Positions 24,612-36,775 of a DNA stretch of 64,000 nt are shown in pieces. The DNA comes from Gyromitra esculenta (taxonomy: Eukaryota; Ascomycota; Pezizomycetes; Pezizales; Discinaceae): assembly GCA_038503075.1 (NCBI GenBank), contig JBCAML010000016.1, positions 744,001 through 808,000 on the forward strand, in the 5' to 3' direction. The stretch's first letter is position 1, and every line of letters starts with the position of its first letter. The notes beneath the pieces are model-generated. The model was not told where the DNA came from, made no database searches, and worked only from the letters and a program-made list of their open reading frames with translations. Position numbers and translations under genes: made by a program.

Positions 24612-25450
24612 ATGCCTGAGAACAACCACAGACGTATGTATTGCTGAACCCTGGCCGAATGGTATTTATTAAGCTTAACTAATCAATTGGTATAGTGTAC
24701 GTTAAGGTAAGACTATCCTTCATTTGCATACCTCTTTTCGGAACTGCACCACAAACAAACCTTTGGGATTTGAGGAGTGGAGGAAACCAAGAGTGCTGGG
24801 GAGATTGTAAATTGCGGCTATGGCTATGCAAGTAGGAAGACTTCAACACAGGGTTGGCTAGTGTCTACCACAGCCAATGAAGCTTCAGTAACGGTGGATT
24901 GGAGAACGATACAGCACAGGATGCTCCACGAGAGCAAACAGTGGTGGAACATTAAACTAACAACATTTTGCGGAAAATAGGGAAGACATCTCTCGTACCA
25001 AAGGGGCAAGCGCAACACCAACCCCAACACCTCCCTCATCAAGATCGAGGGTGCCGACAACAAGGAGCATGCCACTTTCTATTGTGGTACGTTTTCAATC
25101 CCATTTCCCCAGGCACATTTGCTCCCTGGAGACGTAATAGACGGGCAAAAACGGGAACTCTAGTATTGACAATCCTTACTGGAATATAGGAAAGAAGGTA
25201 GCTTTTGTCTACAGGGCCTCGAAGGAGGTTCGTGGGTCTAAGGTCAGGGTCATTTGGGGAAAGGTTACCAGGCCACATGGGAACAGCGGTGTTGTTCGCG
25301 CTAAGTACGGTTTCTCTATTTCCAATCACTTCAAGTTTCGGTAGAACTAATATGCTGTGTGTTTTTTTTTTACATAGATTCCGCCATAACCTCCCCCCCA
25401 AATCCTTCGGTGCCTCTGTCCGCATTATGCTGTACCCTTCAAACATTTAA
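24612..25450 (+). CDS. RPL33: 60S ribosomal protein eL33 (L35Ae family)
   Basis: Five exons (24612-24633, 24696-24706, 24981-25086, 25190-25304, 25378-25450) give 108 aa, the family length. eL33 is a structural protein of the large cytosolic ribosomal subunit. The diagnostic run is clear: [39 protein letters not shown], then [20 protein letters not shown] and the [18 protein letters not shown] terminus. Exon 2 is only 11 nt. The intron after it is long for this window (274 bp), as is common in fungal ribosomal-protein genes. Confidence 0.97.
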
Positions 25451-25969
25451 ATACGAGCGAGTGTGTACTGCGAATCTGTGCGAACATTAAAAAAATCAAT
25501 TAGATCGGGGTGGCATTCATTATCTACGATCTAAACCAACGTGCAAATTTTTAAATAAAACCCAAAAGGGGGATGGTTGGAGTAAATTTTCTTCTGGATT
25601 CTTTTTCATTACCGGTTTTTTTTTTCATCTCGGTTTTTTTTTGTTTGGTTGGGGTTGTATCGCGGAAATCGTTATTTCTACCTAAATTTAACAAAAAAAG
25701 AACTGGATTCGCAGCCACCAATCATTCGCAATGAAGCTTTAGTTGAAGGAGAGAATCGGAGGAGGATTTTTTTCTTTATTTTTGAAATATCCTTCATGGC
25801 CATCCTCTCCAACTTGGCTTCTTTCTCGGGGTTCTAGTCGCAAATAGATTGCTAGAAGTAGTATTAGCTGTTTTAGTTTCAGAGCCCTCCGCGTTCTGGT
25901 ATTGGGTTTGGTAAGAACTCTTGGGTTATAACTTTAAACGTTGGTATTTCCATCAAGATATTCCGTACA
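25451..25969. other. Convergent 3' region between eL33 and the 265-aa gene
   Basis: T-rich, with multiple T-runs near 25610-25650 and 25765-25790. No gene. Probably overlapping 3'UTRs. Confidence 0.4.
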
Positions 25970-26767
25970 CTAGCGTGTCGGACTTCTACCTCTTCCTCCT
26001 CCTCCCCCCCCTCCTCGTTCTATGCGATTGGCCGCTCTACCGGGAAGGCGTGAATTTCCCATTTCACTCCAATCCTTCTCCTCTTGACATCCCCGACCTC
26101 CTCTCCCACTTTCTGCAATTCTCGCTCCCGTCTCATATCCCCCGGCCGCTGCTCGTCCTACTACATTTCTAAGAGTTCTATCTGCTCTTGTCGCTCCTCC
26201 TATCACTTTCTCCGCTTTTCCTCGCCTTCCGTCACCTTCCCCTATCTCCATTCCTGTATGGACTCTTAGGTGTCGCTTAGGAGATGCTGTCGGATTTGTA
26301 CCCCTCCCAGTCATACTTCTTGAAGAATTGCTGTTCTTCTGCCGCGCCGCAATCCATTTCCCGACAGCGCCCCTAACCTCTTCCTTTAGCTCCTCCCACG
26401 GAGTAAGCACAGTCTCCGCTGTTGTTCGAAAATCCAAAGTCCCCACCAAGTTTCCTCCCTCGCCTTCAGCCTTGCCATCTCTCCCGTAGCCTTTCTCCTT
26501 CAGTATCTCAAATGCTGCTTCTCGAACCCGATGCACTGATCTTTTTCGAACGACTGATTTGGGCGAAGTTTTCTTGATCGTTGCTGTAACGTTGACTATG
26601 AGCTGGGGCCTGTCCTGGGCCATAGCCTTCTTGAGGACTTTCTCATGAAGCGGATGATAGCGATTTTCTGCAATCTTGTAATTGACCAGGATCAAGGGTT
26701 TATGAGCATATTGGAGGCTGAAACTTTTGTACACGACAAAGGGTTTTGTTGAGAACGGTATCGACAT
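25970..26767 (-). CDS. Intronless hypothetical protein with an RnpA-like RNR motif
   Basis: Single exon, 265 aa, start ATG at 26767. Residues 1-150 look like a compact alpha/beta domain: a beta-rich lead (FVVYKSFSLQY, PLILVNYKI), a predicted strand QLIVNVTATIKK, then SVVRKRSVHRVREAAFEIL, a strand LVGTLDFRTTAE and a helix TPWEELKEEV. The order strand - RNR-type helix - strand - helix, and the pattern VVRxRxxxRxREA, match the signature helix of bacterial RNase P protein (RnpA: AVVRNRIKRxIREA). This is a pattern match by eye, not a proven homology. Residues 150-265 are low-complexity, Gly/Arg-rich, ending in a GGGGGGGRGR stretch typical of RNA-binding tails. No signal peptide or membrane segment. 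The open frame of 798 nt with no intron contrasts with its multi-exon neighbours. Confidence 0.7.
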   Translation of the reverse strand: MSIPFSTKPFVVYKSFSLQYAHKPLILVNYKIAENRYHPLHEKVLKKAMAQDRPQLIVNVTATIKKTSPKSVVRKRSVHRVREAAFEILKEKGYGRDGKAEGEGGNLVGTLDFRTTAETVLTPWEELKEEVRGAVGKWIAARQKNSNSSRSMTGRGTNPTASPKRHLRVHTGMEIGEGDGRRGKAEKVIGGATRADRTLRNVVGRAAAGGYETGARIAESGRGGRGCQEEKDWSEMGNSRLPGRAANRIERGGGGGGGRGRSPTR

Positions 26768-26998
26768 AGTTATGATGAAAATAGGGTTGAACTTGAAAAG
26801 ACAGTAGAATCAGCAAGAAGGTCTTTTAAATGCGGATTGGTGATTACCCGGACATTTGTGCGAGAGTAACTTTACGAAACCTTACGGTAAACTTTTAATA
26901 TTTTGTACTACAGCAATAGACTAGGTCTACAATTACCATCTTTAATTCTCGGTTACTATTTAAAATTGAAAAGACCAAATTCTTTTGATATCCAACAA

Positions 26999-27177
26999 CC
27001 GTATGTACTCGTGAAATACAACCCAGCTCTGCCCCGTGGCTTACGCAGGGAACGAATGTTGATATAGTATTGAGCTTGGCGAAAAAGAATCTAAGCCACA
27101 GAATTTGACCATTTAGAAGCTCGTTCCCTGCGTAAGCCACGGGGCAGAGCTGGGTCGTATTTCACGAGTACACACGG
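26999..27177. mobile_element. MITE family F, fold-back with 58-bp arms
   Basis: Arms at 26999-27056 and 27120-27177 are reverse complements with about two mismatches (begins CCGT(A/G)TGTACTCGTGAAAT). The short AT-rich loop is 63 bp. It would form a very stable hairpin. No open frame inside. Confidence 0.85.
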
Positions 27178-27383
27178 TAGCTAGTGCAAACGTGTTAGTA
27201 GTTGAACGGCAGAGGCGATTGAGATTTTGGTATGACACATCTCAAGTACCTACCCAAGTCGGCCAACTCGATATCGATTTATGCGTGTATTAGAAAAGCC
27301 GTAGTACTAGATATATTATTTTATATAAGATGCACCCATAGATCATCTATCAGTGATAGCGACTTACGAGTACATGTATACAT

Positions 27384-27623
27384 GTAGTTGCTCCCGCAAA
27401 GTCCTGGCGCCCTACAGCCTAGTGATAGAAAACAAAATAGCTGTAGATCAAGCTGAGAACAGTAAATCGAAAGCGATGAAAACTACATGTATGGAAATAC
27501 TGACATACCAAAAAACGTCCAACAGTTTTATATAGCCACCTTCTAAAGAAATTGTCACACCAATCCGCTAGCAAGTCGTGCTTACTAGAGATGAGGGTGC
27601 CAGGACTTTCCGAACAGCACTGT
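27384..27623 (-). mobile_element. MITE family E, copy 1 (inverted relative to copy 2)
   Basis: Ends resemble each other as inverted repeats (GCAAAGTCCTGGC... / ...GCCAGGACTTTC). The whole 240-bp unit matches 36776-37019 in reverse complement, including the interior blocks around GATCAAGCT and CGAAAGCGATGAAA. Confidence 0.75.
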
Positions 27624-28778
27624 AGTCGAGCGGTTCCCCACAAAGTGATACCCCTAGGAGATAGAGACATATATTCGCCTCTCCTCACCATTTGTATACA
27701 GTACAATCGTCCTACAAGAATACATTCGATCTTAAAAATTATAGGGGTGTTTTTCTTAAAACGAAGACAGGACGATACCCAAACAACACCTGTCTCATGC
27801 CTAGTCTATTTTTCCATAATTCTTATTTTTATTGTAGAGTGAGGTATAGCAAATTGGTAAGGCACCCCCATTTTTTGTTTTGTTTAACTCATTAACTGTA
27901 ACTACATGTACCACTAAAGCTATGACAATACATAAAATACCATACCTAATAATATCATCTCTCTCCACATACTGCATCTTTTGGTAAGGCACCAAACTCG
28001 GCGCCAAGTATCGAAGGTTGAGTACGAGATATATAGACCTGTTAGGACCGAGTTTCATATTCTAGTATTCTTATAGGGCGATTGTACCCTTCTTATATTT
28101 TTGCGCCAAGGATTGTAGTCAATAGGCTAGTAAAGAAAAGCATGACACCATGGCCTAAGGTATATGCGGTATTCAGAAATGGGTCTTGGCGTAGGATAAA
28201 ATGTGCCCATGAAAGATCTGTCCTTTTTCGAGATAAGAAGAAATAAACGTAGTATAAAATAAATAAAAATGGGTCTCGGGTAAGTCGAAACATCGCTATA
28301 GGTTTCCTGATCGAAGTAGATACGTTTTTCTTATTACCAGAGAAGCCGCCGGCATTTAACCACAATGTGACTTCTACCTATTCGTTCCATGTAATTTTCA
28401 TACTGTGATGGCTAAGGGGTTTACTCTTTGGGGTACTAAGACGAGCTACTCTATCTGTACTGGACAGTTAAACTTCGATAGGGATACAAAATTGGAGAAT
28501 CATCGTGCCCTTGTAAAGCAGTTATTCTAATAAAAAAGGCCAAGTACACATAAAATAACCATCGTTATTAAGAGTATCATCCTTATAAGGTGGCTGCACT
28601 GCACACGTTAATGAGATTTGACTCGACTTCGCACCCTGCCCAAAATATGTCCCTGATCCAGAGGCTTGAGGAGTTCGCCCAAGGAGTTGAAAAATAGGCT
28701 CTCGAAACCAATCATTAAGGCGTCTCAGGGCCCTAGAACTAAATTTAACAATATATCCCTAACTAAACTTAGGTTTAG
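27624..28778. other. Intergenic region, 1.15 kb
   Basis: AT-rich, several short open frames on both strands (for example 27801-28058 and 28093-28365 on the minus strand) without family signal. The right end is the 3' flank of the dioxygenase gene. Confidence 0.4.
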
Positions 28779-29572
28779 TCAGGCCTTCGTTGCTACAGGA
28801 GCAGCCGTAGCAATTGCACCACAGTCCTTGCATGTTCTCAATTCTTCACTTTCCTTGAACCTGTTGACGGCCTCTCTAATCTGCGTTCCCAGATCTGTAC
28901 AGTGAAATGCGGCCTCATGGACAATTGCTTTACAGGACGGACAGTACCAGCGAAGTCTATCGAGGCTCTCGGCAGGCCTCTTCTGCTCAAGAACGATTCC
29001 AACCTACAGGTACTTGATTAGCATTGTATTTTCGTACATTTTCACTATGAACTCCCAATAATTATGAAAGATCTTACGGTGTCCGAAAATCTGACCGGGT
29101 TGTGTGGTGTGTTGGCTTTTGTGGAATAAATCAAAATCAGAAATAAGTCTATGCGATAAACATAGTAGATTACTCACGAGGAAGTAGAAACATTTCCCCC
29201 TCTTCGATAGTGATATCTCTAAACTCCCCTTCATCTACCACTCTCAATATCATTGAACCCTTATATTGGTAGAACCATTCGGGTGTCTCATTGATGTGGT
29301 AATCATTGCGAGCATTCGGCCCTCCGACAATCTGTTTGCGCAAACAAGATTTTATATCGTCAGCATCAATAACTTCATTAGAGGGGGTTTGAGAGCCTAC
29401 CATGACAGTCATGTGTTGGTCGTAAACGCAGTAATTGTTGATGGGTGGCTGAAGGAGCTGACTATTTTCCTTGAGCCTATTTATTTTGTTTCAGTGAATA
29501 TGTTCAAGTGGACTTAGCAAGCCATTAGTTGTCTCACCATTTTGGAATGTTGAGGGGGGCAGAAATGACCAT
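28779..29572 (-). CDS. BNA1: 3-Hydroxyanthranilate 3,4-dioxygenase
   Basis: Five exons on the minus strand (29572-29538, 29476-29401, 29331-29178, 29115-29078, 29003-28779) give 175 aa, the usual fungal size. The cytosolic non-haem iron enzyme opens 3-hydroxyanthranilate in the kynurenine route to quinolinate and NAD+. Marks: [19 protein letters not shown] lead, [14 protein letters not shown] with an iron-binding His, [10 protein letters not shown] with the Glu ligand, EGEMFLLP, and [10 protein letters not shown] with the second His. The C-terminal rubredoxin-like site keeps CPSC and CKDC pairs. The MTVM/IVGGPN junction shows the intron at 29400-29332. It is divergent from the copper transporter across about 700 bp. 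Confidence 0.95.
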
Positions 29573-30271
29573 TTCTTGAGAAGTAATTTGTGGTCAGTTG
29601 ACTATCGGATCAAGTTGCGTTGGGAAATGGTGGCCATCATATCCTCTTATTATAGATGAAAATACCCCACATATACAGTGTAAAGATCAACACGATATTT
29701 GCGAGAATGCCAGTCCTGAGTATTTAGAATTCCGAATACTATACCATAAGCTCTGAAGTCTTAATATTCTTTTATTCCCGTAAATTTGCGATTAACTTTT
29801 TACCATGAGTACAAGTGCCTTTATTTAACTAAGCGTTGGCGATACAAAGTACCAATACCTGATTACCCGGCCTCATGACTCATGCTCTCACTTAGACAAA
29901 CAAGGGGATGTACGTACTCATGTCGCCAGATTTATAATGCCGGATGACGAAACTCTGACTAAGGTCGGAATTATCATGTCTGTGGTATGAGATATAGCAA
30001 GAAGTAGCATTTTGAGAGTGGTAGCAACTTTAGTACACTTTACACAATGTATCTTAATTATTATAATTTTCTATACCCTGTGGTTGTTGAAGAATCGAGC
30101 TTCCTATGAAGGTTTCACTGGTGTCTGGGACCCATTTTCGCGCTCAATATCCATAGTCAGACTTTAGTCATCCAGAATTATAAATCTGGCGACATGAGTA
30201 TATTCCATCAAACAACAGTCGCCTGAGAACTCCAAGCACAACAACTCACAGAATACAGCAAAAAGGTAAAA
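29573..30271. promoter_or_regulatory. Divergent promoter region between BNA1 and the copper transporter
   Basis: About 700 bases separate the two start codons, so both promoters lie here. I see no clear copper- or NAD-responsive element by eye and make no claim of co-regulation. Confidence 0.4.
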
Positions 30272-31003
30272 ATGGACCATACTTATATGCAAGCGAATCA
30301 CGATATGGGAGGACATGATATGATTAATCACCGCTGTCAAATGAGCATGCTCTTTACGTGGAATACCAAGGACCTTTGCTTGGTGAGCTTTGATACCCTT
30401 CGTTCGCCTGGTAGCTAACAAAAATGCTGTAGGTCTTCCGTTGGTGGCACGTCTCGAACACATTGACATTGATTCTTTCTCTTGTTGGTGTCGTTGCTCT
30501 CTCCGCCGGCTACGAGTTTGTACGTGAGCTCACTCGCCGTTACGAGGCTAGCATCGACAACTCCAGCACCTCGCTCAGTACCCCAAGTACGTGATTTTAT
30601 ACTTCTTCCCCACATGATCCTTGAGATATCGGTTTTGCGTGTAGAAGCCACAGTCATATCTCTGACGTTTCAAGATGAATCGAGCTCATTATTACCAGGG
30701 AGGAACGCCACCACGGCGTCCAAGAGGGGCCATATCGGCAAAGCCTTCTTTTACGGAATTCAAGTATTCTATTCCTTCTTCATCATGTAAGTTTTTCTTT
30801 TTTATAGCGCTCTATCGTTTCTCATCTGGTGAAATATCCTCGTTTTATGGGAGTCGCGCATGTTGTTAATTACCAGAGCATGCAAAAGGCTTCTATTTAT
30901 GACCTATAACGGGTGGGTAATGATTGCTGTTGCCGTCGGAGCCTCGTTAGGATACGTCTTGTGGGGTGGAGCCTCGGCTACAAAATCCGTGGCTTGTCAT
31001 TAA
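30272..31003 (+). CDS. Ctr-family high-affinity copper transporter
   Basis: Four exons (30272-30382, 30433-30586, 30675-30786, 30889-31003) give 163 aa. Ctr proteins form trimers that import Cu(I). The N-terminus is Met/His-rich (MDHTYMQANHDMGGHDM) as expected for the extracellular copper-collecting segment. The MSMLFTWNTKDLCLVF block precedes TM1 (TLILSLVGVVALSAGYEF). The cytosolic loop is short and Ser-rich. TM2 carries the diagnostic MxxxM (MLLFM) and TM3 the GxxxG (GASLG). The tail ends in CH, close to the metal-binding HCH found in other Ctr proteins. The spliced MxxxM motif spans the third intron, which supports the gene model. Confidence 0.93.
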
Positions 31004-31427
31004 AATGCCTGTATCTATTTGATCGATTGTTTCAATTTGCGTCAAACCCCTCAATACCGAAGGGTAGCCTACCGTTTGATATCAGGGCAGACATGCCGCA
31101 TTTTTTTTTTTTTTAGTTGAATGATTTTCATAGCATAATAGAACTCATTCGTTATTACAGCTGCACACCTGAAGAGGGAAAAAAAGAATATATGAAGGGT
31201 ATCATAACTATTGAGGACTTCATATTGTCCTGGTATGAGCAAGTACAGTACTGAGAAACATAATAACTAAGAAATTTAAGAGAAACGAGAGGGGAAATAA
31301 AGCGTGTACTATCATGCTGTTGTCCTAAAGAACGAACGAATGAGCTAAACATAAACCCGAAACAAGAATTAATCCTCCATACTTTGATTTTAGTTGGTAT
31401 TACTAATCATCGATCACCAGATATTTC
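31004..31427. other. Convergent intergenic region
   Basis: 3' flanks of the copper transporter and the PhoD-like gene, with a T-run near 31100. Nothing else seen. Confidence 0.4.
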
Positions 31428-34400
31428 TCAAATCCAGCCACTGTGGTCATCGCTATGACTTCCATCATCGGCTGTTGCTTTTTCGTACTTGAGGACCGGA
31501 ACAATCAGTCTATAAGGCTTTGTGTGGCCAGACGGATCTCTTTGGTTCACTTCCATCCTAAATATCACATCCAAAGCCTCCCTCGTCTGTGGGAGGTCAG
31601 TTTGACCAGCACTAACACTCGCGCCGTCCAAACCGGTAATAATGGCTTTTGAGTCAGCTTTTCGTGACCTCCTAAACGTGCTCTTTCTAATTTTAGAAAA
31701 AGTCGAACGTTTGACAGGTTTTATCTCATCTAGGAGAGGAGTTTCGCCTTCTATATGTTCTCTGATCACAGCGTAATTTCTTCCTATTTAATACGGTGTG
31801 TTAGGTTTAAATTCCAGAATAGTGGTTCATGCTACGCACTTGGCAGAAGACGCTTGTTATTACGAGGTTTGCCGTCGACATCAGTTTCAAATATCGGGTA
31901 CATATCCTCGTCTGTTTCGTAATCTAAGTGGTGGACTTTATTTCTCTTGTTGAGAACATCGGCCATTGCTAAAAAATTTGTTAGGTATATTTCACCCAAC
32001 TAGGATAATTACCAGCTTTTACCATTTGGAGGCGGAGTATTTACAATCGCCGAAGAGATGATATTAGGCATATATCGGTGATCGTTTCCTCGTAGGATAT
32101 TCAACTTAGGATTCGAATAAAATTGACCGATACCTGCAAGATGGACATCGCCACTAGTATTTGTTAGAAAATTGTGATTTTGTACTCATTTTTAGACGGA
32201 TCAGGTTACCCAAGAATAGTTATACGAACTGATTTCTCGGCGGCAAATTCTTGAAGTTGCTTGACGAACTAGATGACATTGAAGGTGTAAGAGAGTATTT
32301 CATGTTAGAGGGCAATAAAGGAAGGTCTGACCCAATTCCTTTCGGCCTTGTGATTTTTAGCTGTCCAATGGTCGTCTAAGTCGTCTAGAAGTTCAACGCC
32401 ACCTAAATTTATGAAACCTATTAGTTCTGCTGTCAGAAACAAAGAGCGAAGGATCTACCGACCATCAAAAGTATTGATGAAACCGCCAAGATAACCCATA
32501 CGGCCGAGAGCCTTGAAAGGATCCATCAACCTTGATGTCATACTACAACAGTCTTTAGAAATTGCCCTAAGCTCCTGTTCTTTTAACTTACAGGGTTTCA
32601 AGCCAAACAAGTCTAGGATAAGCGATAGGAACTCCGAGGAGGACAATTAAGTGTTTCGTCTCCCCCCGGATAACTTCCTTTTGAAGTCGGTCAAATACTC
32701 GATCGTAGCTCTTCTTAGATAGCACAAGATCTCTCTGTAATGTAAAACGTCAACAATACTCTGGTAGAAAATCCGGGAGAGTAAGTGATGTACCATTCTC
32801 TCCGTCCTACAGTCCAAACCCAAGAACGCCACCTTTCTCCCGAGCAACATGAAACAACTTCTACTTAACTCCGTTATGTATGGGCCTGGAGTAGCACCAA
32901 GCAGCCAACTAGGTTCGTGCTCCTCTCTCTCGTCCGCTATACTTTGATGTTGAAACAAAAGATAATACTTAAAGGCTACTGCCCCTAAACCAGTAAATAC
33001 GGCACAGCGATTGAAATGGTGGGGGTATGAGCCAAATCCATCAATTATATCGTGATCATCCCAGATATTTATCATCGGAATTTGAGCGTTCGCAACGCCG
33101 AAAAGCCCTTGAGAGAACCACATACCTAGAGGTGTAAGATTCGGGGAAAATAATGGTACAGGGAATCTCACAATATCTCTCAAGGTAGAAATTTTCGAGT
33201 TCTTCGGCCATTTCCCTCGTGAATGGGTGACTTGACTTGTGGAAAGGCGTTTTAATCGCAAGCCATTCTCTAAAGAGTGTCGTTTTTTTTGAGACGGCAT
33301 CATTGTAAACTTGAATTTTGATTGAAGAGAGATATTTGGTCAGCAAAGCCGACCCTTCTTCCACCAGCTTTTCGGGCAACATACTCTGGTCACCACCGCC
33401 AAGCATCACATGAAATGGCTTCTTCTGATGTTCACGTAAAACGTCTTTCCATAAAGGATCTGGACCACAAAAATCATCGGGATTAACGCTTAAGCTAAAG
33501 CCGTTGCAACTGTGAAACATCATATTCATAGTTTGCCTCCTTGCCGGAACCCAAAAGGGTATAGAAGGGCCATGATTAATACGATATGCGATCCTAGCCT
33601 GCTGATCGGCCAACTCCACTTCAATGATAAATCTCCAGAATGTAACACCGTGTTCAGCATGGAGCTTTGTAGCTTTAACCTCTCTATATTTGCCCAAATT
33701 TTCACCGTCTTTTAATTTTTGGACACTCTGGATACCTCTCGATAAACGCTGGCCACTGAATACAGTATTCCTCCAAGGGAGCTCGCCAGCTGGACTTACA
33801 AATTTTGCTTCTCCTGTGGCTGTCATGGTAGTAGCTTCTACTGGAATATCTCCGTTGATGTTCTCGACATCTATTTCTAGCATTGGTTGGACAAATAGTC
33901 GGATGATTGGCTGGGGCGAATAGTCTGACAAATCGTCGGTAGTGACGATCATAACTGACCCACGCCATGTCTCTCGTTCTTCTTTTGCAGTAGATTCTTG
34001 GGAAGAACCACCATACCTACTTAATCCAGTATACCGTAATAACGGTCCGCATTTGACATTGAGTGGGGGTGAAAATGATGTAGGTGTCACAGCTGGATGA
34101 CATGGGATTGCCTCGATGGATGACGATATCAGCTCACTTTTCATTTCATCTTCAATTTTGGAGATACGGGTAGCGATTGTAGCCTCTTTTGAGGGCTGGG
34201 AGGGAATGACAGGATAGGAAGTGTGCGGGGCTGGAATAGTGCCTTGAGATCTATATGCAGAAAAATGACCGTTCATTGATTTTTCGATGGTAACATGGTT
34301 CAGAAAATCATCAGAAATGAGATTCTGAGCCGTTTGCACCTTCGAAGCTTTTCGAATTTCGGGAGGACGAGGGGAAAAACAAATAGACGGGAATCCAATA

Positions 34401-35242
34401 CAAGAGAGGGTATCCAAATGGGCAGTAGAGTTAAGTCCTTCACGATGGAGATTTGTCCTACCGTCATTATCCCCAGCGCCATCACCCCCATGTTCGAAAC
34501 CGATGACGTCGAGCTCTCCATCTTCCAGTGTCAAATGGGCCACATTGCTCTCGGAGACCCCTTCCCTGCCAGCAGCTCGTGAAGCGCTCATAGGATAATC
34601 TCTGCTACTACCAATGCTGGTGTTGCCACTACTAGTTCGTGGTCTTATATGTTGAAATTGATATCCATGGTGAGGATGATGTGCTCTTTGGCCGATACGA
34701 CCACTCCTAGGAATTTGTGCTTGACTAATAGATGGAGTATCCGATACTGCCTGGGGCTTATTTATATCCTTAGAATTGGAAGGAGTATTTATATAGCCAT
34801 CTTCACCCATCTCCTGCTCCTCCGTCACTTGTTTATCAATAGAATGATGGTAGGTCCCCAAGATATTTGCCATCATATGTCGATTGCTATTTCCGAAATT
34901 ATTGTGATGATGATTATTAGGATGGTCTTCGGCTTCAACGCTAGGACGCCTTCTGCTGAATGATGGGCTAGTAGGGCTCGAGGAAAGTCTGGAGGCAATG
35001 GTGGTACTTCGCTGAAGCCGTTCCTCCTGCCTCCTGCTGAGAGAACGCCCTATGCTAGGAGTATCCGACTCTTCCTTACTGATATGTTGGAGCTCAAGCT
35101 CGAGTTTCTGCAATGGAGATCGATCAGAGGCGAAACCGAAGGAACGGGTACTGAGCGTGTTGGAAGGAGATGAGGGTTTTTGAAGCGAGTTGGAACGTGA
35201 GAGCAACGAGGGGCTAGTGGGTGCTATTACTGAGGACGACAT
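31428..35242 (-). CDS. Large PhoD-like phosphatase with disordered N-terminal region
   Basis: Nine exons on the minus strand (35242-33172, 33125-32794, 32734-32592, 32542-32463, 32402-32332, 32268-32210, 32153-32023, 31968-31840, 31783-31428) give 1123 aa. Roughly residues 1-400 are Ser/Pro/His-rich and disordered. The C-terminal two thirds is the PhoD-like metallophosphatase found in large fungal proteins: HVMLGGGDQ, NIWDDHDIIDGFGSYP, FLGLDCRTER, and ILGGDVHLAGIGQFYS, all with the metal-binding Asp/His residues. Exon 9 encodes a basic then acidic C-terminal tail. The substrate is unknown. Start: 35242 is the first in-frame ATG, but the frame stays open upstream to about 35395 (including a GTG) and could be reached through an upstream exon; the RNPYISTSVP stretch there looks protein-like. 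All phases close. Confidence 0.88.
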
Positions 35243-35870
35243 AGTATTGATATCGATACCTGCAGTAATAGGTACCGACGTCGATATATATGGGTTCCGT
35301 GATTGTGGCTGAGGTGAGTAGGCATCGAGTTCTCCTCGCGTCGCGCGAGTTTTGTTACTCTTGTCAGCCAGCGTGACAATCGAAAGATAGCTCACAAGGA
35401 TAATAAATGGAATTATTTTCTAAGGGGAGAATCCTGTAATCCTTAATTGTAATTAGAACAGCAGACAAGGAGATAGACAGTTAGCAACTTAGTTAGCCCA
35501 AGTGAAATGCGAAGACAGATTCGTGACGTCTTGAGGCTGAAGTCGCGATGCAAGAAATATGCCCAGGTAGTGTGCTAGGTATCGATTTCCCTGCAGATTT
35601 AGCCGACCTAAGGGGAACAGCCACAGCTGGGTTTACTCACCGACCAGCATCTCCTCTTCAAAATGTACCTGCATGCGGTGTCATCTCGATTCTCTCATAT
35701 GGGCCGCACCGTGGTTGGATATCCAGGCGCTGGGTCATCTTGGGAAGTGGAGGGTGATATTTTTTTTTAGATAGCTAGTAAAACACGGACTACATAGTTC
35801 GTCTCCCTAAACGCAAGACTCATAGAAAGCCCATATATGATTATTACATATAGCCTTTAATTCTTCCTTT

Positions 35871-36046
35871 CTTACTCTAGTAGAGTACTCGTGTCTGGCA
35901 AGAAGTTTGGAAAAACAAGGGGAAACCCTGCGGCAAATAGGACATCTAGAATTCGTGAGTTTGAAGTCTTCTAGCCAATCGGTACCCCTCAGGGATCTCC
36001 ATTGTTTTTTCAAACTTCTTGCCCAACGCGAGTACTGTAGAGTAGG
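35871..36046. mobile_element. MITE family H
   Basis: Imperfect inverted arms at 35871-35909 and 36011-36046 sharing GGCAAGAAGTTTG / CAAACTTCTTGCC and CTACTCTA ends. About 100-bp centre, no open frame. Confidence 0.65.
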
Positions 36047-36775
36047 TTATGCGCATGGGTTAGGAACAGTGAGAGAAATCTCCCCACTCACACAGAGCTG
36101 TCGTGTTACCGACGCCGCGTATCCTCAAATGCCTGCCCCAAGTACTTGAGTACATGTATAGATGCTTTACACTACAGGTGTTTCATTTCAATTTGGCCCT
36201 TCTGAGGATGCTGCCGAGGAGAACTGTTTATGTGCATGTAGTATTGAAAGACAGCCGATTTGAGAGATTGTACCGCATTAACTGGCCGTATATGACCACA
36301 TGCTAGTAGGTTGGATTAAACTTGGAGCTGAGGTAAAACTGTTTCTCAGTGGTTTTTTTTTCGTTTTTCAAAGGATTTTTTTATCTTAAAAGGGTTATCC
36401 GTTGCCATAAACAGTTACAGCCCTCGAAAGCCTCTATCCTGAGACCTGCCACTTCCTATCCCTTATTCCGTTGCGAAATTTCACTGGCTTTTAGAGTAGA
36501 GACGGTGTGGTGATCAGCGTGTGCTACGCAGAGTGGGCACATCACCCAAGCATATGAGGTATCGCCTAGGTCACAGAGCCATCCATCAGCGCCCCAGATT
36601 CACTAATACTACCAGTGGCTTCTACTCGTGGGTTGGTCACCATCAACTGGTGCTGCCCCAGTTCCTTTTCTCGTTAAGCCCTGAATTTTGGCGCACACCT
36701 GAAATCAGACGATGGGATTCCGACGTCTTAGCGGTAGTTTATGACAACCCTCTCATTTGTTGAGAGCAGTACGTG

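Noticed and set aside
28779..31003. BNA1 and the copper transporter as a functional pair
   Set aside because: They share a divergent promoter but no shared pathway or visible common element supports co-regulation.
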